DNA of 64,000 nucleotides from Citrobacter freundii (GCF_011077955.1 NZ_JAALBX010000011.1:1-64000); one strand, 5' to 3'. Shown: positions 38,701 to 49,841, numbered from the stretch's first letter. The notes: generated by a model not told the origin, from the letters alone. Program-made: numbers and translations.

Positions 38701-39321
38701 GAACAACTCCAGTTGGGAGGATTCGACAGTGACTGGGCAGGTATTTTTACCTCATGGTTTGAGGCGATTTTAGCGGCCCCGCTGAATGAAACCGGCATCA
38801 GGCTTAATCAACTTCATGCGAAAGATAAGCAAGTTGAGCTGGAGTTTTATTTGCCTATTGAAGCGGACCTGGAGTCGCAACGGCTGGATGCGCTACTTCG
38901 GCGGTACGACCCGCTTTCAGCGCCATGTCCGCCGCTTGATTTCAAACAGGTGCGCGGCATGCTGAAGGGCTTTATCGATTTGGTTTTTCGCTGGGAAGGG
39001 CGCTACTACCTGCTGGATTACAAATCAAACTGGCTGGGTGAGGGCAGCGAAGCATACACGCAGGACGCGATGGCGCAGGCGATGCAATCCCACCGCTATG
39101 ATTTGCAATATCAACTCTATACCCTGGCGTTGCATCGTTATTTACGCCACCGTCTGGCGGATTATGACTATGAAAAACACATGGGCGGCGTCATCTATTT
39201 GTTCTTGCGCGGCGTGGATCCCGCCCATCCGGGGAACGGAATTTTTACCACCCGGCCAGATGCCCGATTAATTGACGAGATGGACGCGCTTTTTGCCGGT
39301 CAGGAGCTGACGACGCGATGA
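35779..39321 (+). CDS. recB: RecB, helicase-nuclease subunit of exonuclease V
   Basis: 1180 residues from ATG 35779, the E. coli length; a longer frame from 35725 lies in ptrA. UvrD-type 3'-5' helicase with Walker A ASAGTGKT (24-31) and DEFQDTD motif II. The C-terminal nuclease domain keeps Asp1067, Asp1080 and Lys1082 (GFIDLVF, LLDYKSN), the same numbers as in E. coli. The start overlaps the ptrA stop, and the end overlaps recD by four bases, implying coupled translation. Confidence 0.98.
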   Translation: MTDETVEPLDPLRLPLVGERLIEASAGTGKTYTIAALYLRLLLGLGGDAAHPRILMPESLLVVTFTEAATEELRGRIRTNIHELRIACLRGHTTNPLFERLLAEIPDLADAAQALLLAERQMDEASIFTIHGFCQRMLNLNAFESGMPFEQKLIEDESLLRYQACADFWRRHCYPLDKSVARVISELWQGPQALLRDINSYLQGEAPLLKSSPADDETIESRHQKIIERLEQIKARWRAAAADIGSLIANSDVDKRSYSSRNLPSWLDKVNAWACEETQTYTLPDALEKFAQSTLNDKTKKGEPPRHPLFTEIDALLAEPLTLRDLVLARAIKEIRFTVAMQKRRRGELGFDDMLSRLDEALSQPAGEALAQAIRSRFPAAMIDEFQDTDPQQYRIFRRIWHKQPDTALLLIGDPKQAIYAFRGADIFTYMRARGEVSAHYTLDTNWRSAPGMVASVNHLFSQLAQPFMFKEIPFLKVKAAEKNHGLRFDLNGQAQAAMKLWLMDGEGAGVSEYQQTMATVCAGQIRDWLDAGSRGEALLWDNHKKRPVQASDITVLVRNRIEAAVIRQALEALTIPSVYLSNRDSVFSTQEALDLLWVLQATLNPELESALRSAIATSMLGLNAAMIDAINQDEDAWDALVEEFDGYRQIWLSRGVMPMIRALMVERRIAENLLATPGGERRLTDLLHLTELLQEASAQLDSEPALLRWLSQHIAEPDANASSQQLRLESDKHLVQIVTVHKSKGLEYPLVWLPFIADYREQKQAFYHDRTTFLPVLDLDNDDESLELAEAERLAEDLRLLYVALTRSVWHCSIGIAPLYKGRAAKKGDTSLHQSALGRLIQGGEPQDPAGLRRCLDALCGEDIALEIATVPDTQPWQPPEPPALQLDAREPCREVKDSWRVTSYSALQQHGGSAAQLLLPRLDIDAAGNQVASASLDMTPHTFPRGASPGTFLHGLFESLDFTAQLDAAWLAEQLQLGGFDSDWAGIFTSWFEAILAAPLNETGIRLNQLHAKDKQVELEFYLPIEADLESQRLDALLRRYDPLSAPCPPLDFKQVRGMLKGFIDLVFRWEGRYYLLDYKSNWLGEGSEAYTQDAMAQAMQSHRYDLQYQLYTLALHRYLRHRLADYDYEKHMGGVIYLFLRGVDPAHPGNGIFTTRPDARLIDEMDALFAGQELTTR

Positions 39322-41147
39322 CAATGGATAAATTACTTCAGCAGGCGCAACAGCTGAAATTACTGCGTCCGCTTGATGTGCAGTTTGCTTTTATGGTGGC
39401 TTCATCAGATGAGCCGGCGGTGATGCTGGCGGCGGCGCTGGTGAGCCGCGACGCGGGAGAAGGGCATGTTTGCATGCCGTTATCCCGGTTGAATCCTGAT
39501 GATGCGGCAGGCGTACGTCGCGATCCGTTCTGGCAGACGCTGTTTGACGAAGCGGGCAATCCGGGCGACTGGCGTCATTTGTTGCTCGGCAGCCACGCGG
39601 TTAGCGAAGGCGAAGAACCAACGCCCCTTAAACTGGTGGGAGAATGCCTGTATCTGCATCGGATGTGGCGGCACGAAAAAGCCGTTGCGGCATTCTTTCG
39701 CGAACATAACCGGGTAATGCCGGTTGACCTCACACAGGCTACCCAGGTGTTGAATGCGTTATTCCCGACGCGCGACGCCATCGACTGGCAAAAAGTCGCT
39801 GCCGCCGTGGCGTTAACGCGCCGCATTTCGGTGATATCAGGCGGGCCAGGCACCGGGAAAACCACCACCGTGGCTAAACTTCTGGCCGCGTTGGTACAGC
39901 TCAATGAGGCCATGCCGCGTATCAAACTGGCCGCACCGACGGGCAAAGCGGCTGCCAGGCTCACGGAATCCCTGGGTTCTGCCCTGGCGAATTTACCGCT
40001 GAGCGACGCGCAAAAAGCCGCCTTTCCGGATGAGGCAAGTACACTGCATCGTCTGCTTGGCGTCACGCCCGGCCGTCAGCGAACGCGTCATCATGAAACC
40101 AATCCATTGCATCTGGATGTGCTGGTAGTGGATGAAGCGTCAATGATCGATTTACCGATGATGGCGCGCTTAATCGCGGCCTTGCCGCTTCATGCGCGGG
40201 TCATTTTTTTGGGCGATCGCGATCAGTTGGCATCGGTCGAGGCGGGAGCGGTACTGGGCGATATTTGCCATTACGCGCACGAGGCCTATACCCCGGATCG
40301 CGCCAGCGAGTTGAGTGCATTAACCGGGTGCGCGGTGCCACATTCTGATTCGACGGCCGCCAGCGAGTTGCGTGACGCATTGTGTTTACTGCGCACCAGC
40401 TACCGTTTCGATAGCGCCTCGGGTATTGGTCAACTGGCTCAAGCCGTCAACTGCAGCGATCACAAAGCCGTTAATCAGGCTTTTGCGCATGGCTTTGCGG
40501 ATATCTGTCTTAAACCGCTAAACGGCGGTGAAGACTATGTCGCGATGATTGAAGACGCGATTAGCGGTTACGGGCGTTTTTTGCAAAATGTGCATGAGCA
40601 GGCCGAGCCTGCTGCGATATTGCGGGAATTTGGCGAGTTTCAGCTGCTTTGCGCGCTGCGTGACGGGCCGTACGGCGTCAGCGGATTAAATGAGCAGCTT
40701 GAGCAGGCGCTGGTGCGCAAACGCAAAATTACCCGTTCGGCGCATTCAAAATGGTATGAGGGACGCCCGGTAATGATCGCGCGCAATGACAGTGCGCTTG
40801 GGCTGTTTAACGGGGATATTGGCGTGGCGCTCAACCGCGGGCACGGGCTGCGCGTCTGGTTTCCGTTGCCGGATGGCACGATAAAATCCGTGTCGCCAAG
40901 TCGTTTGCCGGATCATGATACCGCCTGGGCGATGACCGTGCATAAATCGCAGGGCTCGGAATTCACCCATGCGGCATTGATCCTGCCTAACCAGTATGCG
41001 CCCGTACTGACGCGTGAACTGGTGTATACCGCTATCACCCGCGCGCGTCAAAAATTGTCGTTATATGGCGATGAACGTGTGTTGCGTCAGGCCGTCACCG
41101 CCCGTACAGAGCGGCGAAGCGGGTTACTGTCGCATTTCTCGCAATAA
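39318..41147 (+). CDS. recD: RecD, 5'-3' helicase subunit of exonuclease V
   Basis: 609 residues. Superfamily 1B helicase with Walker [11 protein letters not shown] (Lys near 181), the DEASMID motif II and the C-terminal [11 protein letters not shown] motif. It is the fast-motor subunit of RecBCD. The ATG at 39318 overlaps the recB TGA; a second ATG two codons later is also possible. A stem of CTTGCCTGC/GCAGGCAAG lies just past the stop (41150-41176) but lacks a T run. Confidence 0.97.
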   Translation: MTMDKLLQQAQQLKLLRPLDVQFAFMVASSDEPAVMLAAALVSRDAGEGHVCMPLSRLNPDDAAGVRRDPFWQTLFDEAGNPGDWRHLLLGSHAVSEGEEPTPLKLVGECLYLHRMWRHEKAVAAFFREHNRVMPVDLTQATQVLNALFPTRDAIDWQKVAAAVALTRRISVISGGPGTGKTTTVAKLLAALVQLNEAMPRIKLAAPTGKAAARLTESLGSALANLPLSDAQKAAFPDEASTLHRLLGVTPGRQRTRHHETNPLHLDVLVVDEASMIDLPMMARLIAALPLHARVIFLGDRDQLASVEAGAVLGDICHYAHEAYTPDRASELSALTGCAVPHSDSTAASELRDALCLLRTSYRFDSASGIGQLAQAVNCSDHKAVNQAFAHGFADICLKPLNGGEDYVAMIEDAISGYGRFLQNVHEQAEPAAILREFGEFQLLCALRDGPYGVSGLNEQLEQALVRKRKITRSAHSKWYEGRPVMIARNDSALGLFNGDIGVALNRGHGLRVWFPLPDGTIKSVSPSRLPDHDTAWAMTVHKSQGSEFTHAALILPNQYAPVLTRELVYTAITRARQKLSLYGDERVLRQAVTARTERRSGLLSHFSQ

Positions 41148-41238
41148 ACTTGCCTGCCCGGTGCGTGCAGGCAAGGGATCTACGTTCTCTGCGTTTTCTG
41201 CGCTGCGGTCAGAATCGCCCGGCACGGCAGGCGAGGGG

Positions 41239-42570
41239 TCAACCAAGGTCCGCCATCAGTACTTTTGAACGGCGTTGGTAGTTGTACATCTCTTTTTTGC
41301 TTTCCGGCAGGGAATCAATATCCACAGGCGTGAAGCCGCGCTCCTGGAACCAGTGAATGCTGCGCGTCGTCAGCACAAAGAGTTTGCTTAAGCCCATCAG
41401 CCTTGCCTGCTGGGCGATGCGATCCAACAGCATCTCACCGCGTGAGGAACTACGATAATCGGGATGAACCGCCACGCAGGCCATTTCCCCGATTTTCTCT
41501 TCCGGGAAGGGATAAAGCGCTGCGCAGGCGATGGTCAGATTATCGCGCTGGATAATCGTGAATTTGTCGATTTCCATTTCCAGTTGCTCGCGTGAGCGGC
41601 GCACCAGAATGCCCTGTTGTTCCAGCGGTCGAATAAGTTCAAGGATCCCGCCGATGTCGTTGATAGTGGCGCGACGGATCTGCTCGGCGCTCTCCATCAC
41701 GATTTGAGTACCGATCCCTTCACGCGAGAACAGTTCCTGCAACAGCGCGCCATCTTCCTGATAACTGATCAGATGGCTACGGCGCACACCGCTGCGGCAA
41801 GCTTTCACCGCTCCACGTAAAAAACGCACGGTGCCGGAGTGGTAATCGCCCGCAGCTTCCAGCTCATCGATGCGCGCCTGCGCGTCGTTGGGAAAAAGCT
41901 CTGAAATGATATTGCCGTCGCTATCAATAACCCCCTGAGACGAGCAAAAGCCAATCATCTTCTCGGCTTTAAGTTTGCTGGCAATCTGGGTGGCGATTTC
42001 TTCTGAGGTGAGGTTAAAACTTTCGCCCGTGACGGAAACGGCAACCGGCCCCATCAGGACAATGGCACCGCTATCTAACTGGCGATTAATGGCTTCTTCA
42101 TCAATACGGCGAATACGCCCGCTGTGGCAGTAATCCACGCCATCATCCACGCCCAGCGGTTGGGAAATAATAAAATTGCCGCTGACGACGTTAATATGCG
42201 CGCCCTGAAGCGGCGTATTGCTGAGGCTCATTGATAACCGCGCGGTAATATCAAGCTGTAACTGTCCGGCTGCTTGTTTAACCAGTTCCAGCGTTTTCGC
42301 GTCGGTTACCCGGGTATGCTTATGGTAAAGTGGCTCATGGTGATGTGCGGCCAGATTGGCGTCGATTTGCGGGCGCGCGCCATACACCACCACCAGGCGG
42401 ATGCCGAGGCTATGAAGAAGACCTATGTCATTAACAATGCTTGAGAAGTTTTCATGTTCAATGGCTTCGCCACCCAGCATGATGACAAACGTTTTACCCC
42501 GGTGGGTATTAATATAAGGGACTGAATGACGAAAACCCTCGACCAACTCGGTTCTACGCTCCTTCACCAC
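41239..42570 (-). CDS. argA: N-acetylglutamate synthase
   Basis: 443 residues, identical in length to E. coli ArgA. The N-terminal amino-acid-kinase-like domain (about 1-290) binds arginine for feedback inhibition, and the C-terminal GNAT domain (about 296-443, [16 protein letters not shown]) transfers acetyl from acetyl-CoA to glutamate, the first step of arginine synthesis. Divergent from amiC. Two ARG boxes lie 14 bp upstream of the start codon. Confidence 0.97.
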   Translation of the reverse strand: MVKERRTELVEGFRHSVPYINTHRGKTFVIMLGGEAIEHENFSSIVNDIGLLHSLGIRLVVVYGARPQIDANLAAHHHEPLYHKHTRVTDAKTLELVKQAAGQLQLDITARLSMSLSNTPLQGAHINVVSGNFIISQPLGVDDGVDYCHSGRIRRIDEEAINRQLDSGAIVLMGPVAVSVTGESFNLTSEEIATQIASKLKAEKMIGFCSSQGVIDSDGNIISELFPNDAQARIDELEAAGDYHSGTVRFLRGAVKACRSGVRRSHLISYQEDGALLQELFSREGIGTQIVMESAEQIRRATINDIGGILELIRPLEQQGILVRRSREQLEMEIDKFTIIQRDNLTIACAALYPFPEEKIGEMACVAVHPDYRSSSRGEMLLDRIAQQARLMGLSKLFVLTTRSIHWFQERGFTPVDIDSLPESKKEMYNYQRRSKVLMADLG

Positions 42571-42583
42571 GGCACACCCTCTT

Positions 42584-42622
42584 AATGCATTATTATTCGG
42601 TAATAGTGTATTTTTATTCTTT
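42584..42622 (-). promoter_or_regulatory. paired ARG boxes (ArgR operator) of argA
   Basis: Two 18-bp ARG-box-like palindromes, 42584-42601 (core TGCATTATTATTCG) and 42605-42622 (core TGTATTTTTATTCT), are separated by 3 bp, the spacing required for hexameric ArgR. They lie directly upstream of argA and predict arginine repression. Confidence 0.82.
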
Positions 42623-42801
42623 TATGCGGCGCGGCGCAAGCAGCTTTTTCAGGCAAGGCTTGCCAATGATATTCTCAAACCGGCCCCATGCTCACAATGT
42701 TTACCGTTTTATAGATGACAGGCACGACGCCATTCGATAAAGTTTTCGGTCCTGATTTTACGAAGCGATGCCAGTGCCAGGTGTTTTTGCTCGGGAGGAG
42801 C

Positions 42802-44064
42802 ATGTCAGATTCCAGTAAGTTATACAGCCGACGCCAGTTAATCAAAGGCGCGGGCGCGATGTGGTTATTAAGCGTAAGCCAGCCTGGTTTTGCTGCAAGC
42901 AGCCAGGTTATAGCCGTACGCGTGTGGCCCGCTTCCTCTTATACCCGCGTCACGCTGGAATCAAACCGGGAATTGAAATATCGCCAGTTTGCCCTGAGTA
43001 ATCCTTCGCGCGTGGTGGTTGATCTTGAAGGCGTAAATTTAAATTCCGTGCTAAAAGGCGTGGGAAATCAAATTAGTCCGGACGATCCTTATATTCAGTC
43101 AGCGCGTGTTGGTCAGTTCGACCCTAAAACCGTACGTATGGTTTTTGAATTAAAACAGAACGTGACCCCGCATTTATTTGCCCTTGCGCCAGTGGCTGAA
43201 TTTAAAGAACGCCTGGTGATGGATTTATATCCGGTAAACGGCAATAACGAGCAGGATCCGCTGTTGGCGTTACTGGAAGATTACAATAATGGCGATCTGG
43301 ATAAGAAAGTGCCGCCTGCCGGCACCAGCAATACCGGCCCTCAACCCGGTAAAGCGGGGCGTGACAGGGCGATAGTTATCATGATCGATCCCGGCCACGG
43401 CGGCGAAGATCCCGGCGCTATCGGCAAATACAAGACGCGCGAAAAAGACGTGGTACTGCAAATTGCGCGCCGCCTTCGCGGGTTGATTGAGAAAGAGCCA
43501 AATATGAAGGCGTTTATGACGCGCAATGAGGATGTATTTATTCCGTTGAAAGTGCGTGTCGCCAAAGCGCAAAAACAGCGGGCCGATCTGTTTATATCAA
43601 TCCATGCGGATGCGTTTACCAGCCGGGAAGCGCGCGGTTCCTCGGTATTTGCGCTCTCAACCAAAGGCGCGACCAGTACCGCCGCGCGGTTTCTTGCACA
43701 AACACAGAACGCCGCCGACCTGGTCGGTGGGGTCAGCAAAAGCGGCGACCGCTATCTTGATCACACCATGTTCGATATGGTGCAGTCGTTGACGATTTCC
43801 GACAGCCTGAAATTCGGCAAAGAAGTGCTGAACCGGATGGGCAAAGTAAACCGCCTGCATAAAAATCGGGTCGACCAGGCGGGATTTGCGGTGTTGAAAG
43901 CCCCGGATATCCCGTCCATTCTGGTGGAAACGGCGTTTATCAGTAATATCGAAGAAGAACGCAAATTGCGCACCGCTGCTTTTCAGCAGGAAGTGGCGGA
44001 GTCGATTCTGGCGGGGATTAAAGCCTACTTTTCTAACGAGGCGACGCTGGCGCGGCGGGGATAA
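42802..44064 (+). CDS. amiC: N-acetylmuramoyl-L-alanine amidase AmiC
   Basis: 420 residues from ATG 42802, after GGGAGGAG; a longer frame from 42715 adds 29 residues upstream of that site. It has a twin-arginine signal ([10 protein letters not shown], Arg10-Arg11), an AMIN domain (about 33-150) for septal targeting, and an amidase_3 zinc domain (about 195-415) with [11 protein letters not shown], the REKDV Glu and SIHADAF. It splits septal peptidoglycan during cell separation and is activated by NlpD. Confidence 0.97.
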   Translation: MSDSSKLYSRRQLIKGAGAMWLLSVSQPGFAASSQVIAVRVWPASSYTRVTLESNRELKYRQFALSNPSRVVVDLEGVNLNSVLKGVGNQISPDDPYIQSARVGQFDPKTVRMVFELKQNVTPHLFALAPVAEFKERLVMDLYPVNGNNEQDPLLALLEDYNNGDLDKKVPPAGTSNTGPQPGKAGRDRAIVIMIDPGHGGEDPGAIGKYKTREKDVVLQIARRLRGLIEKEPNMKAFMTRNEDVFIPLKVRVAKAQKQRADLFISIHADAFTSREARGSSVFALSTKGATSTAARFLAQTQNAADLVGGVSKSGDRYLDHTMFDMVQSLTISDSLKFGKEVLNRMGKVNRLHKNRVDQAGFAVLKAPDIPSILVETAFISNIEEERKLRTAAFQQEVAESILAGIKAYFSNEATLARRG

Positions 44065-44121
44065 GTCACGGTTACCGCAGCGCCAGGCGTTGCGGTACGT
44101 ATTTTATAAACGTCAGAAACG

Positions 44122-44147
44122 AAAAAACACCCGGACGGGTGTTTTTA
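44122..44147. terminator. bidirectional terminator between amiC and the tRNA-fMet genes
   Basis: AAACACCCG and CGGGTGTTT form a strong stem around GA, with A6 on the left and T5 on the right. It serves the minus-strand tRNA operon, which ends at 44151, and probably amiC as well. Confidence 0.9.
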
Positions 44148-44150
44148 AAT

Positions 44151-44227
<77 letters not shown>

Positions 44228-44267
44228 TCCGTAAACTTCTCATCTTTGCGCTGATACACAGCTTAAT

Positions 44268-44344
<77 letters not shown>

Positions 44345-44357
44345 TCCGTGGAAGCGC

Positions 44358-44385
44358 ACTATACTCCGCTGACGTTTTGATGCAA
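44358..44385 (-). promoter_or_regulatory. promoter of the tRNA-fMet operon
   Basis: On the minus strand TTGCAT (44385-44380) and TATAGT (44363-44358) are 16 bp apart, followed by a GC-rich discriminator (GCGCTTCC), the form of stringently controlled stable-RNA promoters. Confidence 0.75.
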
Positions 44386-44548
44386 CCCTTTTTGTAACAA
44401 AACCGCTGATTTTGGCTCTCCCAAACAATTTGTATCGCCAACAGTGCAATTTTTAGACGTTATCACGAGAATGCGTTGAGTGCGCATTTCCATAGCCGAA
44501 ACGGTTTGCTATCTTCGCCTGCACGGCGCGGCAATCTGAGAAATAAGC

Positions 44549-45646
44549 ATGAAAGGACGTTGGGTTAAATATATTCTCACAGGGGCGATGGTCATGGTAC
44601 TCGCCTCCTGTTCTTCAAAACCGACCGATCGCGGTCAGCAATATAAAGATGGCAAACTCAATCAGCCATTCTCTTTAGTTAATCAGCCGGATGCTGTGGG
44701 CGCGCCAATCAATGGCGGGGATTTTGCCCAGCAGGTCAATGAAATCCGCAATGCCTCGCCGCGTCTTTATAACAGTCAAAGTAATGTGTATACCGCGGTT
44801 CAGCAGTGGTTGCGTGCCGGCGGCGATACCCGCACCATGAGCCAGTACGGCCTTGATGCCTGGCAGATGGAAGGCGCCGATAATTACGGCAACGTCCAGT
44901 TCACCGGCTATTACACCCCTGTGATTCAGGCGCGTCATACCCGTCAGGGCGAGTTTCAGTATCCTATCTATCGTATGCCACCCAAACGTGGCCGCCTGCC
45001 GACACGTGCTGAAATTTACGCGGGCGCGCTGAGCGAATCCTACGTGCTGGCTTACAGCAACTCCCTGATGGATAACTTCATTATGGATGTGCAGGGCAGC
45101 GGCTATATTGATTTTGGCGACGGCAGCCCGCTGACTTTCTTCAGCTATGCCGGGAAAAACGGTCACGGCTACTACGCTATCGGCAAAGTCTTGATCGACC
45201 GTGGCGAAGTGAAGAAAGAAGACATGTCGATGCAGGCTATCCGCCACTGGGGAGAAACTCACAGCGAAGCGGAAGTGCGTGAGCTGCTGGAGAATAATCC
45301 GTCGTTCGTGTTCTTCAAACCGCAAAGCTATTCCCCTGTAAAAGGCGCAAGCGCAGTGCCATTAATTGGCCGCGCGTCGGTGGCCTCCGACCGTTCGATA
45401 ATTCCGGCAGGCACGACACTGCTCGCAGAAGTCCCTTTGCTGGACAACAACGGCAAATTCAATGGACAATATGAGCTGCGGGTGATGGTGGCGCTGGATG
45501 TTGGCGGCGCGATTAAAGGCCAGCACTTCGACATCTATCAGGGTATCGGCCCGGAAGCCGGTCACCGCGCAGGCTGGTATAATCATTATGGACGTGTATG
45601 GGTGCTCAAATCGGCGCCCGGCACCGGCAATGTATTTAGCGGTTAA
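44549..45646 (+). CDS. mltA: membrane-bound lytic transglycosylase A
   Basis: 365 residues, the E. coli length. The lipobox VLASC puts the acylated Cys at 21, so it is an outer-membrane lipoprotein. It has the MltA beta-barrel domain (GYYTPVIQARH segment) and the C-terminal 3D domain with the catalytic Asp in MVALDVGGAIKG. It cleaves the glycan strands of peptidoglycan with formation of 1,6-anhydromuramyl ends. A GGCGGG/CCCGCC stem follows the stop (45659-45675). Confidence 0.97.
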   Translation: MKGRWVKYILTGAMVMVLASCSSKPTDRGQQYKDGKLNQPFSLVNQPDAVGAPINGGDFAQQVNEIRNASPRLYNSQSNVYTAVQQWLRAGGDTRTMSQYGLDAWQMEGADNYGNVQFTGYYTPVIQARHTRQGEFQYPIYRMPPKRGRLPTRAEIYAGALSESYVLAYSNSLMDNFIMDVQGSGYIDFGDGSPLTFFSYAGKNGHGYYAIGKVLIDRGEVKKEDMSMQAIRHWGETHSEAEVRELLENNPSFVFFKPQSYSPVKGASAVPLIGRASVASDRSIIPAGTTLLAEVPLLDNNGKFNGQYELRVMVALDVGGAIKGQHFDIYQGIGPEAGHRAGWYNHYGRVWVLKSAPGTGNVFSG

Positions 45647-45696
45647 TCCTTTCTAATGGCGGGTCTTCGGCCCGCCTTCGACGTTTTGAGGTTTTC

Positions 45697-46503
45697 ATGG
45701 CTGTGGTGATGACGGACGCCTGGCGTAGCCGCTTTGGCGGCACGGCGCGTTTATATGGTCAACAGGCATTGCAACTTTTTGCAGACGCGCATGTGTGTGT
45801 GATAGGTATCGGCGGCGTAGGCTCGTGGGCGGCAGAAGCGCTCGCGCGTACCGGTATTGGCGCAATCACGCTGATCGATATGGACGACGTTTGCGTCACC
45901 AATACCAACCGGCAGATCCATGCGCTGCGCGATAATGTCGGCCTTGCGAAGGCGGAAGTCATGGCAGATCGCCTGCGGCAAATTAACCCGGAATGTCGCG
46001 TCACCGTAATTGATGATTTCGTCACCGCCGATAACGTCGCCACGCTGCTCAATCAGGGGTTTAGTTATGTGATTGACGCCATCGACAGCGTTCGTCCAAA
46101 AGCGGCGTTAATTGCCTATTGTCGGCGCAACAAAATTCCGCTGGTGACTACCGGCGGCGCGGGCGGGCAAATTGACCCGACGCAAATTCAGGTGACGGAT
46201 CTGGCGAAAACCATTCAGGATCCGCTGGCTGCAAAACTTCGTGAGCGGCTGAAAAGCGATTTTGGCGTGGTCAAAAACAGTAAAGGCAAGCTTGGTGTGG
46301 ACTGCGTTTTTTCAACGGAAGCGCTGGTTTATCCGCAGGCCGATGGTTCGGTCTGTGCTGCGAAAAGTACGGCTGACGGGCCAAAACGCATGGACTGCGC
46401 CTCGGGATTTGGCGCCGCGACGATGGTGACGGCGACGTTTGGTTTTGTCGCCGTTTCCCATGCGTTAAAAAAAATGCTCGCCAAAGCGGCGCGCAACGCC
46501 TGA
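45697..46503 (+). CDS. tcdA: tRNA threonylcarbamoyladenosine dehydratase TcdA (CsdL)
   Basis: 268 residues, ThiF/MoeB-type E1-like fold. ATP loop GIGGVGSWAAEALARTG, then LIDMDDVCVTN and DAIDSV. It cyclises t6A37 of ANN-decoding tRNAs to ct6A using ATP. It works with the CsdA-CsdE sulfur-transfer pair, which is encoded next to it on the other strand; the tcdA and csdE stops are only three bases apart. Confidence 0.96.
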   Translation: MAVVMTDAWRSRFGGTARLYGQQALQLFADAHVCVIGIGGVGSWAAEALARTGIGAITLIDMDDVCVTNTNRQIHALRDNVGLAKAEVMADRLRQINPECRVTVIDDFVTADNVATLLNQGFSYVIDAIDSVRPKAALIAYCRRNKIPLVTTGGAGGQIDPTQIQVTDLAKTIQDPLAAKLRERLKSDFGVVKNSKGKLGVDCVFSTEALVYPQADGSVCAAKSTADGPKRMDCASGFGAATMVTATFGFVAVSHALKKMLAKAARNA

Positions 46504-46506
46504 GAG

Positions 46507-46950
46507 TTACGCTTCCCGCGCGGCCTGCAAAACGGCAGCCGCGAGTGCATCCAGACCCTGGCTTCGCGACGCGCTGATTTGGGTGCGTAGCCCCAGAGTA
46601 TCAAAGAGCGTAAGCGGATCCTGTTGCAAGAGTTGTTGCGCAGTTTTGCCTTCTACCGCAGTCAGCAGGATTGCCAGCAGGCCGCGCACAATTCTTCCTT
46701 CGCTGTCGCCATAGAAATGCAGCGTTCCGTCAGCCTGGCGGGTATGCCCCAGCCAGACGCGGTTTTCGCATCCGGCAATCTCAATACTTGCTTGTTTCAA
46801 CTCCGCAGGCAGCGGCGGCAATTGTTTCCCTAATAGTATTATCTGGCGATACTTCTCTTCCCACTGACTAAGCGGTTCGAACTGCTCTCGCAGCGTTTGT
46901 TCTGTAATCGACGTGCCGAACGGGTGTCCGGTCAAAAATGTACTCGTCAT
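46507..46950 (-). CDS. csdE: sulfur acceptor CsdE
   Basis: 147 residues of the SufE family. The acceptor cysteine is Cys61 ([13 protein letters not shown]), as in E. coli CsdE. It takes persulfide sulfur from CsdA and interacts with TcdA. Its start abuts the csdA stop with no gap. Confidence 0.96.
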   Translation of the reverse strand: MTSTFLTGHPFGTSITEQTLREQFEPLSQWEEKYRQIILLGKQLPPLPAELKQASIEIAGCENRVWLGHTRQADGTLHFYGDSEGRIVRGLLAILLTAVEGKTAQQLLQQDPLTLFDTLGLRTQISASRSQGLDALAAAVLQAAREA

Positions 46951-48156
46951 CTAATCCACCAAAAGTTCCAGCGCACGGTCGACAGCGGCGACCAGTGCAT
47001 CAACATCTTGTTGGGTATTATAAGGCGCAAATGAGGCGCGAAGCGTACCGCTAACCCCCAGCTCCGCTAATAATGGCTGAGCGCAGTGTTGCCCCGCCCG
47101 TAGCGCAATGCCGGCTTCAGCCAGCAGCGTAACCAGGTCGCTGTGGTGAACGCCTGCAAAATCAAAGGCAAGCAGGCTGGAATCCTGAATGCGGAAGCTT
47201 CGAAAACCGGGGCGTTTAGCCAATGCGTCTTCCGCGAGCGAGGCAAGTCCACGGCTGTAATTTTCCGCCTCGACAATATCAATATCAGCAAGCCATTCCA
47301 GTGCCGCGCTTAATCCCATCACGCCTGCAACATTCGGCGTACCAGCTTCAAAACGCCAGGGCGCGGCTTTAGGGGTGAACCCCTCGAACGTAACTTCACT
47401 TAACATTTTCCCGCCGCCGAGCCAGGGCTCCATGCTGTTAAGCAGCGCTGTTTTACCGTAAAGCACGCCGATGCCGGTTGGGCCATAAAGCTTGTGGCCG
47501 GAAAATGCATAAAAATCAATATCCAGCGCCTGCACATCCGCCCGGCAGTGCACCACGCCCTGGGCGCCATCGACAACCACTACCGCGCCGCCAGAATGCG
47601 CAACGGCAATGGCCCTTAACAAATCCGGGCAGCCGCCCGTGACGTTGGACATTTGCCCCAGCGCCAGGATACGGGTGCGTGGCGTGAGTAGCTGAGTAAG
47701 CGCATCGACATCCGGCAGTCCGCTTTTATTAAGCGGGAGCTTAATGACGCGCGCGCCGGTTTGCTGCGCCACCATCAGCCACGGCACCAGATTGGCATGA
47801 TGTTCGGCAACACTCACGATAATTTCGTCACCGGGCGCCAGGCGTGGCCGGGCATAACATTGAGCAACAATATTGATCGCTTCGGTCGTGCCGCGGGTCC
47901 AGACAATATCCTGACTTTGCGGGGCGTTAATCAGCCGGGCGACGCGGTCGCGAGCCGCTTCATATTGGGCGGTCAGGCGCTGCGCGTTGGCAAATTGACT
48001 ACGGTGAACATTCCCGGCGCTCAGACTATAAAAGTGTTGAACGGCATCGATGACCGCCTGAGGTTTCAGCGCGGTGGCGGCGCTGTCCAGATAGACGCCG
48101 GCATCTGCTAAAGCAGGAAACGCGCTGCGAAAAAGGGTGGGGTTAAATGCTGTCAT
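46951..48156 (-). CDS. csdA: cysteine desulfurase CsdA
   Basis: 401 residues from ATG 48156, as in E. coli; the frame extends to 48207 but with no homologous sequence. Group II cysteine desulfurase, PLP-dependent: PLP lysine in FSGHKLYGPTG and active-site Cys358 (AGQHCAQPLL). It converts cysteine to alanine and passes sulfur to CsdE. First gene of csdA-csdE, divergent from ygdI. Confidence 0.97.
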   Translation of the reverse strand: MTAFNPTLFRSAFPALADAGVYLDSAATALKPQAVIDAVQHFYSLSAGNVHRSQFANAQRLTAQYEAARDRVARLINAPQSQDIVWTRGTTEAINIVAQCYARPRLAPGDEIIVSVAEHHANLVPWLMVAQQTGARVIKLPLNKSGLPDVDALTQLLTPRTRILALGQMSNVTGGCPDLLRAIAVAHSGGAVVVVDGAQGVVHCRADVQALDIDFYAFSGHKLYGPTGIGVLYGKTALLNSMEPWLGGGKMLSEVTFEGFTPKAAPWRFEAGTPNVAGVMGLSAALEWLADIDIVEAENYSRGLASLAEDALAKRPGFRSFRIQDSSLLAFDFAGVHHSDLVTLLAEAGIALRAGQHCAQPLLAELGVSGTLRASFAPYNTQQDVDALVAAVDRALELLVD

Positions 48157-48346
48157 TGCTATCCTCTTATTACCTCCGATCGTGGCGCATTTCAGGGGCA
48201 GGCACAAGGCGATTGATTATCCTCAGATAAATCTGTTTATCCAGGCAAAATTCTGAAAGAAGGTTATGCTAATAATTGTTCGGCAAATATTTTTGCCTGT
48301 TACTAGATGCGCTTTACATAGCATGAAACTCTACGAGGAGAAGAAT

Positions 48347-48574
48347 ATGAATAAGACAGCCGCAGTAGTATCCGCTTGTGTAATGGCTTTTGCCCTGAGC
48401 GCCTGTTCCGGTCCGAATTACGTGATGCACACCAATGATGGCCGTTCAATTGTGTCAGAAGGCAAACCACAAACTGATAACGACACCGGGATGATTAAAT
48501 ATACCGATGCTAACGGTAACAAACAGCAAATCAATCACAGTGACGTCAAAGAAATGGTCGAGCTGGAACGCTAA
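48347..48574 (+). CDS. ygdI: YgdI, small DUF903 lipoprotein
   Basis: 75 residues from ATG 48347, after GAGGAGAAG; an in-frame extension to 48266 is upstream of this site. The lipobox ALSAC gives Cys20 as the lipidated residue. The mature DUF903 domain (YVMHTNDGR, EGKPQTDNDTG) is clearly related to YgdR. Function unknown. Convergent with the GcvB RNA, whose terminator begins 20 bp after the stop. Confidence 0.94.
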   Translation: MNKTAAVVSACVMAFALSACSGPNYVMHTNDGRSIVSEGKPQTDNDTGMIKYTDANGNKQQINHSDVKEMVELER

Positions 48575-48593
48575 GCGTCCATAAACAGCAGAC

Positions 48594-48795
48594 AAAAAAA
48601 AGCACCGCAATTTGCGGTGCTACATTAATCACTATGGACAGACAGGGTAAATGTACAGGAAGTGAAAAGGGGTAGCCTCGCTACCGTGGTCTGAAATGCA
48701 GACCAATTGCAAACACAACAACACAACATCACAACCGTAAGCCAAAAGCCCTCAGAACTCGCATCCCAATGACTTTTCGTTCCGGCTCAGGAAGT
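48594..48795 (-). ncRNA. gcvB: GcvB small RNA
   Basis: About 202 nt on the minus strand, starting ACTTCCTGAGCCGG and ending with AGCACCGC...GCGGTGCT plus a T8 run. The G/U-rich R1 seed region (48713-48737 on the plus strand, read as GTTGTGATGTTGTG) and the CACTTCCTGTACATT segment are intact. GcvB represses many amino-acid and peptide transporter mRNAs with Hfq. It is divergent from gcvA, whose product activates it. Promoter: TTGAGG (48830-48825) and TATCAT (48807-48802), 17 bp apart. Confidence 0.97.
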
Positions 48796-48923
48796 GCCGC
48801 CATGATAGGTATTTGCTGGTGCAACCTCAACGGACAATTTATAATGGCTCAGATAAAAAAAACTAATAGGTTAACTCTTGTTTCCTGTTTGTAACTGAGC
48901 ATTAACATATAAGTCCGGTGCCC

Positions 48924-49841
48924 ATGTCAAAGCGATTACCACCTCTTAATGCATTACGTGTGTTTGATGCTGCAGCCCGCCATTTAAGCTTTACTAAAGC
49001 GGCGGAAGAACTGTTTGTTACCCAGGCAGCAGTGAGTCATCAAATCAAATCCCTGGAAGATTTTCTCGGATTAAAACTTTTTCGTCGGCGCAATCGCTCT
49101 TTATTGCTCACGGAAGAGGGGCAGAGCTATTTTCTCGACATCAAGGAAATTTTCTCGCAGCTTACGGAGGCAACCCGTAAACTTCAGGCGCGGAGCGCTA
49201 AAGGCGCATTGACTGTCAGCTTATTGCCCAGTTTCGCCATTCACTGGCTTGTGCCGCGTCTGTCCAGCTTTAATATGGCTTATCCAGGCATTGATGTGCG
49301 GATCCAGGCGGTCGATCGTCAGGAAGATAAACTCGCAGACGATGTCGACGTTGCGATATTTTATGGTCGCGGCAATTGGCCGGGGTTACGGGTTGAAAAA
49401 CTCTATGCCGAATACTTGCTTCCTGTCTGTTCGCCGATGTTATTAACGGGCGATAAGCCTTTAAAAGTGCCGGAAGATTTAGGTCGGCATACGCTTTTGC
49501 ACGACGCTTCACGCCGCGACTGGCAAACGTATACGCGCCAGTTAGGGCTTGCCCACATCAATGTGCAGCAGGGGCCCATATTCAGCCACAGCGCTATGGT
49601 CCTTCAGGCAGCCATTCACGGACAGGGCATTGCGCTCGCCAACAACGTGATGGCTCAAACGGAAATTGAAGCCGGTCGCCTGGTTTGCCCGTTTAATGAT
49701 GTGCTGGTGAGTAAAAATGCTTTTTATCTGGTTTGCCATGACAGTCAGGCAGAACTGGGTAAAATAGCGGCCTTTCGTCAATGGATCCTGTCGAAAGCAG
49801 CCAGCGAGCAAGAAAAATTTCGCTTTCGCTATGAGCAATGA
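48924..49841 (+). CDS. gcvA: GcvA, regulator of the glycine cleavage system
   Basis: LysR-family regulator, 305 residues from ATG 48924 (MSKRLPPLNALRVFDAAARH), the E. coli start; a GTG two codons upstream is also in frame. The N-terminal helix-turn-helix (LSFTKAAEELFVTQAAVSHQ) and effector domain are intact. It activates gcvTHP and gcvB when glycine is plentiful. GcvA binds in the 128-bp region shared with gcvB. Confidence 0.96.
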   Translation: MSKRLPPLNALRVFDAAARHLSFTKAAEELFVTQAAVSHQIKSLEDFLGLKLFRRRNRSLLLTEEGQSYFLDIKEIFSQLTEATRKLQARSAKGALTVSLLPSFAIHWLVPRLSSFNMAYPGIDVRIQAVDRQEDKLADDVDVAIFYGRGNWPGLRVEKLYAEYLLPVCSPMLLTGDKPLKVPEDLGRHTLLHDASRRDWQTYTRQLGLAHINVQQGPIFSHSAMVLQAAIHGQGIALANNVMAQTEIEAGRLVCPFNDVLVSKNAFYLVCHDSQAELGKIAAFRQWILSKAASEQEKFRFRYEQ

